Of a stretch of DNA of 64,000 nucleotides, positions 36,050 to 47,887 are shown in pieces. Each line of letters begins with the position of its first letter. Positions within the stretch are counted from its first letter, which is position 1. Source of the stretch: Cystobasidium ongulense (Eukaryota > Basidiomycota > Cystobasidiomycetes > Cystobasidiales > Cystobasidiaceae); the NCBI GenBank assembly GCA_022835595.1, contig BQUP01000008.1:124001-188000 (forward strand). Direction: 5' to 3'. A program made the translations under genes and the position numbers. The notes below the pieces were generated by a model. That model was not told the DNA's origin, searched no databases, and was given only the letters and a program-made list of their open reading frames with translations.

Positions 36050-36739
36050 ATGGTACCTGTTCACTATGGAGTTGTACTGTATCCGGGCTTCCAGCTCCTC
36101 GATGTCGCGGGACCACTAGACATCCTCAATCTCCTCTCGCAGAGTCATGAGCTCAAGCTAAGCATATTATCGGCCACTATGGACCCTGTCAGTACATTGC
36201 AGCCGGGCGCCAAGACTACATTTGCACAATGTATTTTGCCAACGCACACCTTTGCGAACGCGCCAGCAGATATTCAGGTGCTACTGGTACCAGGCGGCTT
36301 AGGTGCCCGTGACGAAGACAATATCCAGCCTGCCATAGATTACGTCCGTTCGGTCTACTCAAAGCTACAGTACCTCATCACAGTCTGCACTGGATCGGCG
36401 CTGGTAGCAAAGACCGGTATCCTGGACGGAGTGCGTGCCACGAGCAACAAGGCAGCTTTCGAATGGGTGAGGATCATCTTTCTCGTATTGAATGACTGGC
36501 CGGCTAAATCAGACTTCTAGGTCCGCTCACTTCGACCAGCGGTCAAGTGGGAAAAAAAGGCACGATGGGTCGTTGACGGCAATATATGGACAAGTTCAGG
36601 TATCAGTGCTGGTATTGATGTCACTTATGCATTCGTTGGAAAGCTATATGGCGAAGAGATTGCGCAGAAAATTGCAGACCGAAGCGAATATATCCGCAAC
36701 AAAGATTCTTCCTTCGATCCGTTTGCAGACATGTATTGA
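36050..36739 (+). CDS. DJ-1/PfpI family protein (isonitrile hydratase-like)
   Basis: Two exons: 36050-36466, 36521-36739; 211 residues. A flavodoxin-like DJ-1/PfpI domain fills the whole protein: VVLYPGFQLLDVAGPLDIL at the start with an acidic/Asp residue at the active-site strand, VLLVPGGLGAR, and the nucleophile elbow YLITVCTGSALVAKTGILDG with the conserved cysteine. WTSSGISAGIDVTYAFVGKL is typical of the ThiJ/isonitrile hydratase subgroup. The real substrate is unknown; relatives include isonitrile hydratase and glyoxalase III-like proteins. No signal peptide. It is divergent from the MaoC hydratase gene across 248 bp. Confidence 0.92.
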
Positions 36740-36815
36740 ATACGCGCCATTGATCTTTGTATCTCGTGCAATTCGGAATGCTCAAATTTTGGAGGAAAGG
36801 ACCTAAATTCTAAAG

Positions 36816-38074
36816 CTATATATTCCGAAGACGTTCCTTTGCAATCGCTCGAAGAGCCACTTCGGCTGCACCAAAGTGCGCCAGGGCATCGACTTGAAGA
36901 GCTTGTAGAATCGGATCTTCCAGTGTTGCTTCGAAGTCTGTATTGAAGAAAGGATCCTTCGAAACGTGTTGGGCCTTTTCATTGAGGTATTGCAGAGACC
37001 TATCACGGATGCCTTCGAAATGCGCATCGAGCGGCGTTGACTGCAATAAAGCCAAACCCGAAGCCGAGAGAGTGATATGATCAATTCCACAGAGTGAAAA
37101 CATCTCTTCTGCTGTGACCAGACTGCAAAGAAGCCGGTGAGTGTCGGTCCCCCAGATGCACGCACGCAAATGTGAAATTCACCTTGCAGCCAAAACCTGG
37201 GTATTGGTCCCTGCTTGGCGAAAAGCTTTCTGAATAGCGAAAGTTACTTGCACACCTTTTAGCTCTGTAAGGGGATCCGATGTCCTCTTGTGTTGAGAAG
37301 GGTCGATGTGAACGACGAGTGGATTCACGTATGGCGCGACGTACCGACACCCTGCCTTAGCTGCTGCCAACCCTTGAGCTAGGCTGAAGCAAGTCGTTGC
37401 TAAAGTTCGCACATGGTATCTGCTTTCAAGGATTGCACATGCTTCAAGTCCCTCTGGAGTGGATGGTATCTTGATACATACCCGTTCTCGCGGCATGCTC
37501 AATTCGCTATATACCTTTATAAGCCGCAGCGCGTGCTGCACGGTGTCGGCTGTGTTATGGGCTGCTGAGGGCAGGGTCTGAGCATGGACGTATCCCTGTG
37601 GATGCAGATGCTCGGCAACCCTCCTGCCGAGAAGGGCAGTCTGTCGAACAGACCCGCTATTGTCACCTAGAGTTCCAGAATTAGATCGAATGACATAGTT
37701 CTTTACCATGTAGTCAACAGCCAAGTCTGGCAAAGAAACGCCTGCATACTTTGCCTGATTATTAGTAGCCAGAATGCAAGCTTCTGGCACGAGCTCAGCA
37801 TGGGTGGTGTGTCGTATTTGGCCGAGAACGATCAACTGGTTCGAGGTCCTGAAAGGTCAAGCGGCAGATAGATTAGCTGCAATCCTGACTTCATTGGTCC
37901 TGTTCCCCAGAGACGTGCATGTCCTGAAAGGGCCGAAATTTGAGAGCCACTGGATATGCAACGCGTATAGTCAGACGGCCTTTCGGCTGAGGACAGCGGA
38001 GTCTGCCTACCTGCTGCGTCATTGCAATCAATATCAATGCAAGAATGCTTGCGCAGCTCATCTAGCAGATTCAT
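36816..38074 (-). CDS. Transaldolase family protein
   Basis: Four exons: 38011-38074, 37919-37949, 37183-37848, 36816-37122; 355 residues. Transaldolase moves a dihydroxyacetone unit between sugar phosphates in the non-oxidative pentose phosphate pathway. The Schiff-base lysine lies in RVCIKIPSTPEGLEA; DMTSNQ near residue 32 and LAAGLAAAKAGCRYVAPYV-like sequence (here LAQGLAAAKAGCRYVAPYVN) fit the barrel strands. The protein is more divergent than the housekeeping Tal1 and is probably one of the transaldolase-like paralogues seen in fungi. Exon 2 is 31 nt, and the following intron (37850-37918 region) begins GC rather than GT; this boundary alone gives the family sequence QDMTSNQ. The C-terminus (ALRAIAKERLRNI) has no targeting signal. 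Confidence 0.9.
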
Positions 38075-38309
38075 AGCTGTGTTTACGGATTCCTGGTTTC
38101 TTCTGTGCTCCTATCGCGGTGCTCCGGGTTGCCAGAGAAGAGAGACCAAACACAGGCTCGGCTGCTTTGATGTCGCTTTCACGGAACCCAATCGGGTACC
38201 AAACTGCAAAAAGGCTGACGACGGCGATAGCTGCACCTCTTTCAAGCTTCTGTTATGCCCATCTAGAACGTACTACTCTGTCTATACAGATATTGTTCCA
38301 TGCTCGGAC

Positions 38310-41300
38310 ATGGTCAGCGGGACGACATCGTCACTCCAAGACGCGGACAGCCCGAGTCCTCGGTCCAACTCCCCCGCTACCAGCAGCAAGCTGTCTTCCA
38401 AATCGTATGAAAGCCTGACATCACATCCTTTGCTTGGAGATACTAGCGATGAGGCTGTTGCGCCGGCTGCTGTGAGCGCTGCGACAACGCCTGCAACAGA
38501 TCCGATCACGTTGCAGGCTACATCCTACCCTGTCACATACAAGACGCGACAGAGACCTACCTCTACGACGCCATTGGGCCAGCCCAGCCTTGGAGTGTTC
38601 TCTCAGCCTTCACAGGCGGCTGCAGCAACCACGACGTCGGCGTCGGCCACCTCGCCACTTTCGACTTCTCTGGGCAGTCCGTCAAGCCTTACGCACAAGC
38701 TGCAGTCGCAAAATTTGCAGGCATCCGCTCAGCAAGCAGGCTTGAGTTCAGATAGTGCAGGATGGCACATGCTCCAAAAGATCGTGAATGCCGCTGAGAA
38801 GGAAAACGAGAAAGACAAAGCTCTAATTACTGCCCTAAAGGCTCTAAGGACTGGAAAGGTGCCTTATTCACCATATACTGCTTACACAGGTCAATTAGCT
38901 GACATTACATTTATCAGGCACTTCTTCTGCTATCGAGAGAGCAGGCTACGTCCGGCGAAATCAACAGCAATTTTCTTCGAGATCATATACTGCTGAAGGA
39001 TGGTCGAAATGTTACTACGCTTGGCGGTCTACGGGGTGTCATGGCGGAGTATGTTTCATTGCCTACTTAACGCCCAGTTCGCTGACGCTCCTGTACAGTG
39101 ACACCTTGGTTTTCACCAGTTGTGTACCGCCAATAGATATGAAGAAGCCACCCAGTAGTGAAACCGTTTTTACAGAGTGCGTACATCACCAAGGCCAGAT
39201 CCTAAGAGTAGACTGACAATCAGCCGCAGATTACTCAACCCTGGTACTCCTGCCGTCTTCAACGGGTCTGTCTTTCCCTCCTGTCCGCTGGGCAAACCAG
39301 TAGACGTGCACATTGCGCGCCAAAACCCCACTCCAACGAAGCAAGAGAAACCCGCAACTAAGCCTCGCTCGCTCGTCAACCTTTTTGGAGGTCAACGCTC
39401 AGTTTCCTCCGGCAGCATCGTAACACAATCTCATACTGGGTCTATTGAGCCGCCAGCTCTTGCACCAAATGCTCTCACAAGGCATAGAACAGGAGATGAT
39501 CTACATGCGATCATGCCTATATCTGCCTGGACTATCGAGGCATCTCTCCATCTCAAACCAATCGCGAAAGCCATAACAGCTAGCGTAGCCACCAGTCTAC
39601 AAACCGCCCTAGACATTGGAGATAGTCAACTAAACAATATGGTGTTAGAATTTGTCAAGCGGTTCCACCCGTCTGCTAAGACGCCTGTCCAGCCAACACC
39701 GCCCGCTGCCGACCCAAACTCAAACCTACATGAAGTAGATTTGGCCAATGCAGACATTGTAGCCATCACAGCGGCACTGCAGGAGTTCTATCACGATGCA
39801 CGCCAGAGGCTAGAAGCTGCAAATCGCGAGAGAATTGCTCTAGCAGACGCTTTGTCAGATGAACGAGAGAAAGAAGTCAAAGATGGGCGGCCGGAGTTCA
39901 TCGATGTAGATAAAAGCCTGGAACAGCTGGAAGCTTTCTTATGTGAGACCTTATACGACAAGTAAGTCTTTACGCGTCTACTGAGTGTAGAATAATATCT
40001 GACACCGCTCATAGACTCTTCGCGCCTGCATCTTCAACAGATAGACAAGATGACGAAAGCCTGTCGATGCGCATTGCTGGTCTGCACATGCTTGACCTGA
40101 CACTAGATCATCTGGGCATTCAGACGGATCTTGTTACTGGAGATCCGGAAGCCGACGACGTTCAGCGAACAGTGCGGGATGGTCTTGAAGAAATCATAGC
40201 GCTCTGTGGAAAAGGTAAACCCGTCGAGCATGACATTGGCAGTGCATCGGTGATACTTGCTCCCAAACAGAATTCCAAAAACTGCAATACTCCAACTGTC
40301 GTACGCCTTTGGCCAAGCTCAATGTCCTGATCTCCGTGCATAAGATTATAGCAGACTCTTTGGAAGTGTTACCGCCCATCACTATGAAAGAGGAGACTCA
40401 CGGCAATAATGCAGCATCTCCACCAGTAGCTGGACAGATCATAGAAATGTCAGCCGATACAAGGTCATTAGGGGGAAGATCTGCGCCTAAATCCTCCCGA
40501 ACCGCATCGGAGGCCTCTGATCTGGAAAAGACACCAAGACTCACAGCTTCAAGAAGTGCGTCCGCAGCCAATATACAGCCACCAGCCATCAAGCTGCACG
40601 AGTCGTCTTTTACGGAGCCGTACCAACTGTCAACTCCGTCTGAATATATAGCCGAAGCAAGCGAGCCATTTGCTGGCTCAGAGCTAGAAACCAATGACAC
40701 TTCTGCTTATATCACGCCTACGGCACCGAGGTCACACAACACAACGAGCGCAGACGCTATACTTCCTCTGCTTATCTATGCAGTTGTACAGGCTAATCCC
40801 GTGCGACTCGTCTCTCACGTCATGTTCGTCCAACGCTTCCGTGCAGACTCCCTCATGGCCGGGGAGGGAGAATATTGCCTCTGTAATATGGAGGCTGTCC
40901 GAACTTTCCTCATGAGCTGTGATGTCGCCTCGTTAGGCCTTGGGGCAGGGAAGATGATGAGGTAAACACCACACAGCTTTTGCGTAAAGGTACAGAAGGG
41001 GCTGACTGATGAATGTCATGACAGCGCATCAGATCTACCCACTCCGCCTGTTCGAATAAGGCAGCGCGCGGGGCAGCACATCGACAACATGGTGGGTACA
41101 GCGGTAGGCTCTGCTGGTCGAGTCCTTGGAACAGCTGCAGATATTGGGATAGGTGGATACAGAATACTCGGTGGTCTTCTTGCACGCACGCCAGCTACTA
41201 TGGAAAACTCGCAGCAACCTCAAACGCTCGAGGATGTTCAAAGCGTTCTAGCAGGAGGCTCGACCAAGCCAGTGAATACTATCAGACAAGCTATATTAAG

Positions 41301-42273
41301 AAGAGGAACGAATGCATCTCTGGTATCCGCCAAGACTGTCGACTCACGCCTCACTAAAGAGACTGAAATGTCAGACGTGAAGGCTCTGGGCTCCAGTCCA
41401 ATGCAAGACAAAGCGAAAATTAGCCAACCTCTGTCATCGAGCGCAACCATTAGCTCAAGGCTTGCCTCACTACCGGGTCTTGGAAGGCTTAGCGCACCTC
41501 CGGCTGCGTCAGTTGAGGCTGTCACCTCAAATGCTGTAGAAGATTATGCATCGCCTGGTCTGGTTGTGAGCGATGCAGCCTCATGTGTCCGAGAAGGACT
41601 TAGCTGACTGCCATTTCTACAGAGCGGATTCATGGCTTCCATGCCGAGTATGCCTCGGCCGTTTGCAGTATCTATGGGGAAGTCACACATCGACGACGAG
41701 GTGGACGCTGCAGATAGCGGCTCGCTTATTGCTCCGGTCAGTAAAGACATTGGTCAATCACGGCGGTCAACAATTTCAATATTTTCGACTCCATACACGC
41801 CGACCTCGAAACAAGAAGTCTCCACACCCCTGCTCTCCCCAACACCGTCAAAGCTCCTTTTACAGACGTCTGCGTCTCCTCCTCTGACCACAGACGCAGA
41901 TGACTTGACACCTGTAGACAAAGTCCGCTCATCGAGCTTCATGTCACATTCTCAGCATCACGAGACTCTCAAAGCTGCCAACAGGCCTAGATCGGATTCA
42001 GCAGCGTCCAATTCGTCCGGTTCAGCAATGGGCCTACCGGCATCTAGAGGGGGTGTTGTAGGTGCTTTCGGAGCAGTTACGAATCTCGTGTCGAATGTGA
42101 GGCACGCATATTCCCCCAGCGTCAGCTCGCAGACCAGCAATGCTGGCAAAGCAGGTGGTGCGCCTATACAGCGCTTCCTCGAGTGCGAGGTCGATGACTT
42201 GAAAATGTGCGAAGTGGCTTTGTTGCTTGCTGACTACAAGCGTCTAGCTGCCCGCCTTAGCGAAACGACCTGA
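38310..42273 (+). CDS. VPS9-domain protein, probable Rab5-type guanine nucleotide exchange factor
   Basis: Eight exons: 38310-38858, 38918-39048, 39099-39176, 39230-39961, 40015-40214, 40271-40961, 41025-41565, 41623-42273; 1190 residues. The VPS9 domain in the middle is recognised from KEFQKLQYSNCRTPLAKLNV, LISVHKIIADSLEVL and, after a Ser-rich insert of about 110 residues, ADAILPLLIYAVVQANPVRL, FVQRFRADSLMAGEGEYCL and NMEAVRTFLMSCD. Such domains activate Vps21/Rab5 GTPases on endosomes. The insert interrupts the domain between its helices, which is unusual. The N-terminal 190 and C-terminal 350 residues are Ser/Thr/Pro-rich and probably disordered. A Gly-rich amphipathic stretch (VGTAVGSAGRVLGTAADIGI) could bind membrane. 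All phases agree. Confidence 0.9.
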
Positions 42274-42676
42274 TTGAAAATAGATTTTGGAGAGAAGTGG
42301 ACGTTGTAGTCAGTTGTCAATTGAGTCTTGGTACACACGCATTTCATAGACAGGTTGAAACAAGCTCGCACTTTTCTAAGCAACCGGTTCGTTAGAAAAC
42401 GCTCGACTGCATTGCCAATAGCGATTAAGGCGATAAGAAGGATAACTATATATAGGTAAAAGAAGATTGCTTCTATGGTTGACTGATGATTTCACGTGTA
42501 CTGAATCAGGAAAGAACGTTTGGATGCGGGTGTATCATTGATGTGCACCTCTAAATCTAAGCATTGTCCTCGGAACATAAATAACTAGACAAAAAGCACA
42601 TATACTAAATACATCTACAGCTGAAAATGGTCCATGATGATGATTGTCAAGCAGAGGTCCTCAAGTTTTAATTCCT
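42274..42676. other. Intergenic region between convergent genes
   Basis: About 400 bp, A/T-rich around 42430-42620. It holds both 3' ends. Nothing else seen. Confidence 0.4.
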
Positions 42677-44736
42677 TCAACTCTTATTAAGCGAAGTAGA
42701 GCTTTCCTTCTTGAAAACAGTCCACTTTGTCGTAGCGCCGTCTCCTGATGGTGGTACACCCGACACCGGTTCACCCTTAGTCAATTCCGGCAAAGGGGGA
42801 ACGGGAGGGATGTCATCTTCATCTTGACTTCCTTCTTTGATAGTAGGGTGCATCTTGGCTGACGCACTCAACAGAGGCATTCCGCTATTCGAAGAGAAAG
42901 ACGAGAACGTGGAAGGAGTAGAGCCGGACCTGCCCCGGCCGTGGTTATGATTTGATCTAGGAGCTCCTCCCGTCGTATTGGAACGCTCGACATCGTTGCG
43001 TAATCGAGGACCATCGTTGCCATTTAGAGGTCGCTTATAACGGGGTGCATTGGCGAGGGAGCCTGGCTCTTCGGAAACTCTCAGTGCAGCACGAGGAGGG
43101 AACGAGGATAGAGGTTTAGCGTTCTTTACGTGCGCGGAGCGTGGAGGCTTGTATAGAGGAATCTTCGCAAGGTCTGAAAACAGCATAATTAGGAAACTCA
43201 GCACTACAAGAGAAAGACCGAATGATAGGAGAATGTAGAACCCACCTTTGAGCATCTTTTCAGCAGCCTCCTTATCCTGGAGCTGCTCCGTCTGTTTTTC
43301 TCTTTCCTCGCGCAGATTCCTGGGCACGGAACGAGAGCGGTGTCTGTTGCCGGTTGTTGCTCTTCTCGAGAGCTTTCGTGCTAAACCAACCATTCCACCA
43401 GTGAAAGCTCCGCCATCAGCACTCAAATAGGCATTATCATCTCCGCTATTGACTTTCTTGAGTCGACTCGAGTCAGCAGGGGTTTCCTCTGCCTCGGAAA
43501 GGACGACATGAGGGGTTTCAATGTTACTACCGTCAACTGGCGTGATTTTCGTGTCTGCATCCTCTTCAGGTGTTGCATCCTTTGCCAACGAGCTACCTTT
43601 TCGAGTCAGATCAGGTCTGCCTCTGCGTCCGTATGCAGCAGCTGAAGTAGTCGCTCGCTTGACTGATAGATAGTCCTTTGCGGGAGCCGCTTCATCTCCA
43701 GACTTCACAGGTGAGGTAGCACCTGGGTTGACAGGAGGCGAGACCAATCCACCACGGCGCACTGAGCCGACACGTGCAACTAGACTGCCTAGTTTCTGCT
43801 TGAGCGAGGGACGAGCTTTCAATGGGCGCGTAGTAGGCAAGTCGTGCTGAATGACACGGTCATCCTCGTCCGTTTCATCTTCAGAGGATGGCGGTAGGAC
43901 TGCAGAAGGTGCGAATGCAGGTCGGTACATTGGTTCTGCTCATGTTCAAGTCCATATCGAAAGTATAATCAAGGTGGGTGTGGCGGCGGGGTTCCAGACC
44001 AGGCGAGCGGAGGATAAATGAGGGGAGCAGAGAGAGTGTGTGTCAGTGCGTGCTGGAGCAATCAAGACAGCGAAGCATAGGCCTTGCTGCTGTGGATGAA
44101 TGTATGAGAGTGACACTTACTACCTCCATCTGACCGTGCCGTCCTGAGAGCGGGCTTGCTGGGTGTGGTTGTTGTTGTTGTGTTGGTCGCTGGAGCATTG
44201 CTGTTGGCACCGAGCACAGTCGCTGGATTGCTGTTCGCTTGCAAGGGAGAGGCGGTAGATGTCGCTTCTTTCTTCTTCTTGATCTCCTCTGCAAGCACGA
44301 GATGGCCTTGACTGTTGATGCGATACTTGGGGCCTTGCTCGTTGTTGGCGATTCCTCCGCGCGAGCCAGACCATCCATAGAGCCGCTCAGTGTCAGACCT
44401 GGAGACGGCGACAGGACACAGAAGTCAGCAGCTGCGGAAGAGGAGAGCTCTGGTGAACTACCTACATGACAGAGGAACCAGAATTCCTCCGTTGGCGCTG
44501 TCCGCCCACCTGCTGCGCGTTTGCAGCGTTGAGCTCGGCGGCCTGTAGCTGGAGAGCCTTGTAGTATTCCTGCATGGACACTCCGGGTTCCATGACGAGT
44601 GACGGCATTCTACATGGTGCAGATGGATAGTGTATGTCAGCTGTGGTCCGCTGTGCCTGTCCTACACCATTGGCACATCCACCTACCTGCTGCTCTGCGA
44701 GTAGACGCTCATGGCGTCTCCCTCCTGGTCGAACAT
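42677..44736 (-). CDS. Uncharacterised disordered protein with an optional transmembrane segment
   Basis: Not recognised. Exons: 44687-44736, 44466-44609, 44121-44398, 42677-43935; 576 residues. The N-terminus MFDQEGDAMSVYSQSSR leads to a helix (EYYKALQLQAAELNAANAQQ), a conserved-looking SDTERLYGWSGSRGGIANNE block, then long Ser/Thr/Pro- and Arg-rich disordered sequence. A single hydrophobic segment, FYILLSFGLSLVVLSFLIML, lies near residue 415. It is encoded exactly by a 72-nt stretch (43174-43245) that also has the marks of an intron: GTGGGT donor, CTAAT near the end, TTTTCAG acceptor, and no stop. Splicing would remove 24 residues in frame and give a soluble 552-residue form. The C-terminus is Pro-rich (DDIPPVPPLPEL). 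Function unknown. Confidence 0.7.
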
Positions 44737-45422
44737 GGCGAGTTCCTGCGTGTGTGGCTAGGGCGTATGTGTCCTGGTTGTACGAGTGTGGTATGTTCGA
44801 GTTGGACTCTGGCAACCTTGCGAGTCCGTCTAGGCTTGTCCTTGACCTTCAACGTTCAAGTCACGCGCAAGGTGGAAGCGGTGCTGGCGAGCAGCGAGTT
44901 GGGAAATGGGCGGGCTGGCTGGCTTGATGATGGTGATGATGTCAGACTGGATGTGCTGCAAGGACTGCTGTTTGTAAAGCAGCAATTGTGTGCGAGCTAA
45001 CTTAAGCCAATTCTCCAATAAATTCAGCGTCTTCACCGTTTGTTGACTGCTTTCTCTGCCTTTGCCACCATTCCACTCCGGCATTCCCTAGATTGGAATT
45101 CAAATCGCCCTGAAGCGTGCAGAGCCTGGAACAGTTAATTGCAATGCACACCGTCATACGGTATCATTGGCGAGGACCAGAGCAGCTCAGCTTGACTATG
45201 TCCTCGTCAGTCACAGCAAAAAAGCAGCTTTCCCATCTACAGTACCATCCCAGGAAACAAAAGAAGTATACTTATGAAAGTTCCTTGCATGTATTACGAA
45301 CGGGGAATATTGTCGGAAATGCTACACATGAACTACCAGTAATCGGTCACTACAATCTTCAAGGCAGGATCACCCATTCTCCAATGTCCACTCTAAGGTC
45401 ATTGTCGAAAGCGTTGTTGTTC
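44737..45422. promoter_or_regulatory. Region upstream of the disordered-protein gene
   Basis: About 690 bp between two minus-strand genes. It holds the promoter of the 42.7-44.7 kb gene and the 3' end of the GPI protein gene. Open frames here lack coding character. Confidence 0.4.
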
Positions 45423-46246
45423 CTAGAGAAGAAGGCTTCCAGCAGCAACAACAATACTGCCAAAAAGTAGCATTCCAACCGGACCTTGCTGCCCTCTTGT
45501 CGAAGCAGAGACATTGGTGACTGTTACAATTTGAGTGATAGTAGTGGAAGGTGCGCGAGGTGGTGTGGCAGTTCGAGTTCGAGTAGTACCGGTAGGAGAG
45601 AGAGTCGAATAAGTCCACTCAGTGAGGGTTACAGTGAGCGTCCTCAATATTTCAGCGATACATTGTCCTCTACCTCCAGTTCCGTCACCATTGCAAGTTC
45701 CATCGAATAGATAACCTCGTTCCTGGTTGGCTATAAAGGATGGAAGTATTCAGCCGATAGACACTATCATATATCGAAGCGAGCATCCCTACTGCAAGCA
45801 TAACAACCAGGACCCCAAGCGGTATTCCTGCAGGATCCAGCAAGGAAATTCACAAGTCAGCTCGGTACTGCTATCCTCGCAAGAGCTTGCTCAAATTTCA
45901 CTCACAGCCATAGTCCTTGGGGATCACGACCAGGCATCGAAGCGCTTCCCGCACAGATACAATACGAGTACTGATCACCAGCACATCTGTTCTCTTCATG
46001 GTGTGAGGGATCACAAGTGAAGCCCCTCATCGCACTCGCACAGATTCCAGTGCCGATGATTCCAGATTGACGTTTTTCCAGACCAGCATCATATGCACGG
46101 TCTTCAAGCAGCTGAGATACATTCGCAGGATGGCCTGGATGCGGTGGAAGAGTAATGGTCGCCGCTGGTGGTGCCGGGTACGGAGGGAGTGCAGCTACGA
46201 AGCTCGAGAAGGACAGAAAGGCTACTAAAGATGTTCGCCAAATCAT
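45423..46246 (-). CDS. GPI-anchored cysteine-rich surface protein
   Basis: Three exons: 45906-46246, 45793-45827, 45423-45730; 227 residues. A signal peptide (TSLVAFLSFSSFVAALPPYP) is followed by a short propeptide ending at a Lys-Arg pair (DAGLEKRQSG), a likely Kex2 site. A domain with about nine cysteines follows (CASAMRGFTCDPSHHEENRC, YSYCICAG, WGPGCYACS, FDGTCNGDGTGGRGQC). Then comes a Thr/Ser-rich stalk (TTRTRTATPPRAPSTTITQI) and a C-terminal hydrophobic segment (MLLFGSIVVAAGSLLL) as for GPI attachment. The family is not recognised. It begins a run of three secreted-protein genes on the same strand. The 35-nt middle exon was fixed by frame. Confidence 0.82.
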
Positions 46247-47030
46247 GCCTGACTTGACTGTCAAGGCGGTCCTTGTAGACGGGCAAGAGGATGTTTGAAA
46301 GAACGGGTAGGTATGGAAAGACAAAGTGAATGCGAGAAGAATTCGAATGACCTCGTTAAGTAGACCAAAGCGAGAATAGATGTTCACCTTCGGCAGTGGA
46401 GCGGGTTGATGCTTGAACAAAGAGGGCGCTCGGCTGGAATGCTAGGTATGGAACAAGGATGCAGTAGGGTGAGAAGCTTATTATTGCATCTCTTGTCGGC
46501 TCCTTGTCATGCCTGCATGATTGTCATGTCTGTCACGCAAGTGGGTAGGCTCGTAACGTCAGTATGTCGCAGCAGTCATCAGGTCACGCAAGACAACCTT
46601 TATGAGAGCGAAAAGCCTTCACACTCGAAAGAGAGGGACATGATATGAAGTAGGAAGGTTCATCCGAATCGTTACACATGCTGGTGAAAGCTTTGGCAAA
46701 GGCGTCAATACAATTCAGCCAAACTTCTAGCTTGCCGAGCAATGTTAGTTCTGTTTAACAAGACAGACGGCATTATGGAAACAAGCAAGAGGTAAAGGAA
46801 TTGACTGATTCTCTGCTTTGAGGTTGAGGTAGATTAAGGTTGATCAAACTGTCTGATTGAATATGCAACTGCATTCATAGGATACAAGGAACTGATAACA
46901 AGCCATTAAAGCGAAGGTACGGAATAATCAAGATGCAAGTATAGGTATAGGTACTTCTGCGGTATTACTTTGTGCGAGCCAGAAATATGTTGCAGAAAAT
47001 GTTCATCGTCCATTCAAGGATAATGCAGGT
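46247..47030. promoter_or_regulatory. Region upstream of the GPI protein gene
   Basis: About 780 bp with no convincing gene; A/T-rich between 46790 and 47000. Contains the promoter of the GPI protein gene and the 3' end of the CPL1-like gene. Confidence 0.4.
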
Positions 47031-47887
47031 TCATGAGGAACGATGTCTTAGACCTTTTCCGTGCCCATGACTGCCTAGGTGACTTTTCGATTTTCGAGCG
47101 CATTCCATTCCGTTGAGTGCTATAGCGTGACAAAGTATTCAAGCTCGTCAACATCAAGGTCCTCACTCTGTAGCACCGCCTGTGGAGCAGAATTTCTTGA
47201 ACTCACCTGGACCGTATCCTTTCGTGCAGCTGAAAATCTGACATTGTCCGCCACCACAACCCACTCCATCAACATTCTCAATCTTGGTACAATCTCTACC
47301 TTCTCCAGTAGCAGCACATCCTCCGCAATTTTCCAGTGACGTCGAAACATCTAAGCATTCATATCCTCCTTTTGCACTTAATAATTCTGAAATTTCATGG
47401 TGGTATGTATGTTTGTTCTTTTCAAAGCTTTTAGACCCGACAATGGGACACGCTCTGTATTGATTCGAATAAGTTCCAGCAGTAAGTCAGCCGAGCTTCA
47501 ATGCCACTCTGGACCGACAACAGTCTGCAGCTGTGGATGAGGATCTGACTCACGTCTCTCCCGTCGGACACAGCGTCAAGGGCATTCTCAACCTTTCCTT
47601 CCTACTAGCTTTAGTCTCTACACATATACCGTTTTTGTTGATGAAGCCAGGATAACATTGTAATTTGCAAAATCCAGCTACGCAAATCGCTTCTCCATCA
47701 TTTTCATGGCACACGTGACTTGGTCTTCCGCAGTTCATCTGCACGAACGTCAACCTGACAGTTCAGCCTTCTACGAAGAGCACAGAAGATAAGGTAGAAG
47801 CCAAAGAGAACCAACCTTGTCATTCAACAAATCCTGAGCTTGACTTGCAGTCACTAGAGCGCAGACGAGCAACAGCCAGGACCTCAT
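47031..47887 (-). CDS. Secreted CPL1-domain cysteine-rich protein
   Basis: Four exons: 47816-47887, 47554-47738, 47207-47454, 47031-47119; 197 residues. A signal peptide (MRSWLLLVCALVTASQA) precedes a first Cys cluster (NCGRPSHVCHENDGEAICVA, CKLQCYPGFINKNGIC). The CPL1-like domain follows: GGYECLDVSTSLENCGGCAA, DCTKIENVDGVGCGGGQCQI and FSCTKGYGPALNGMECARK. In Cryptococcus, Cpl1 is a secreted virulence factor that acts on host macrophages; the domain is widespread in basidiomycete secretomes, and no function here is implied. The last intron (47120-47206) was inferred because it joins the typical ending NGMEC. A frame that reads through it stops after 18 codons and is a possible isoform. Confidence 0.88.
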
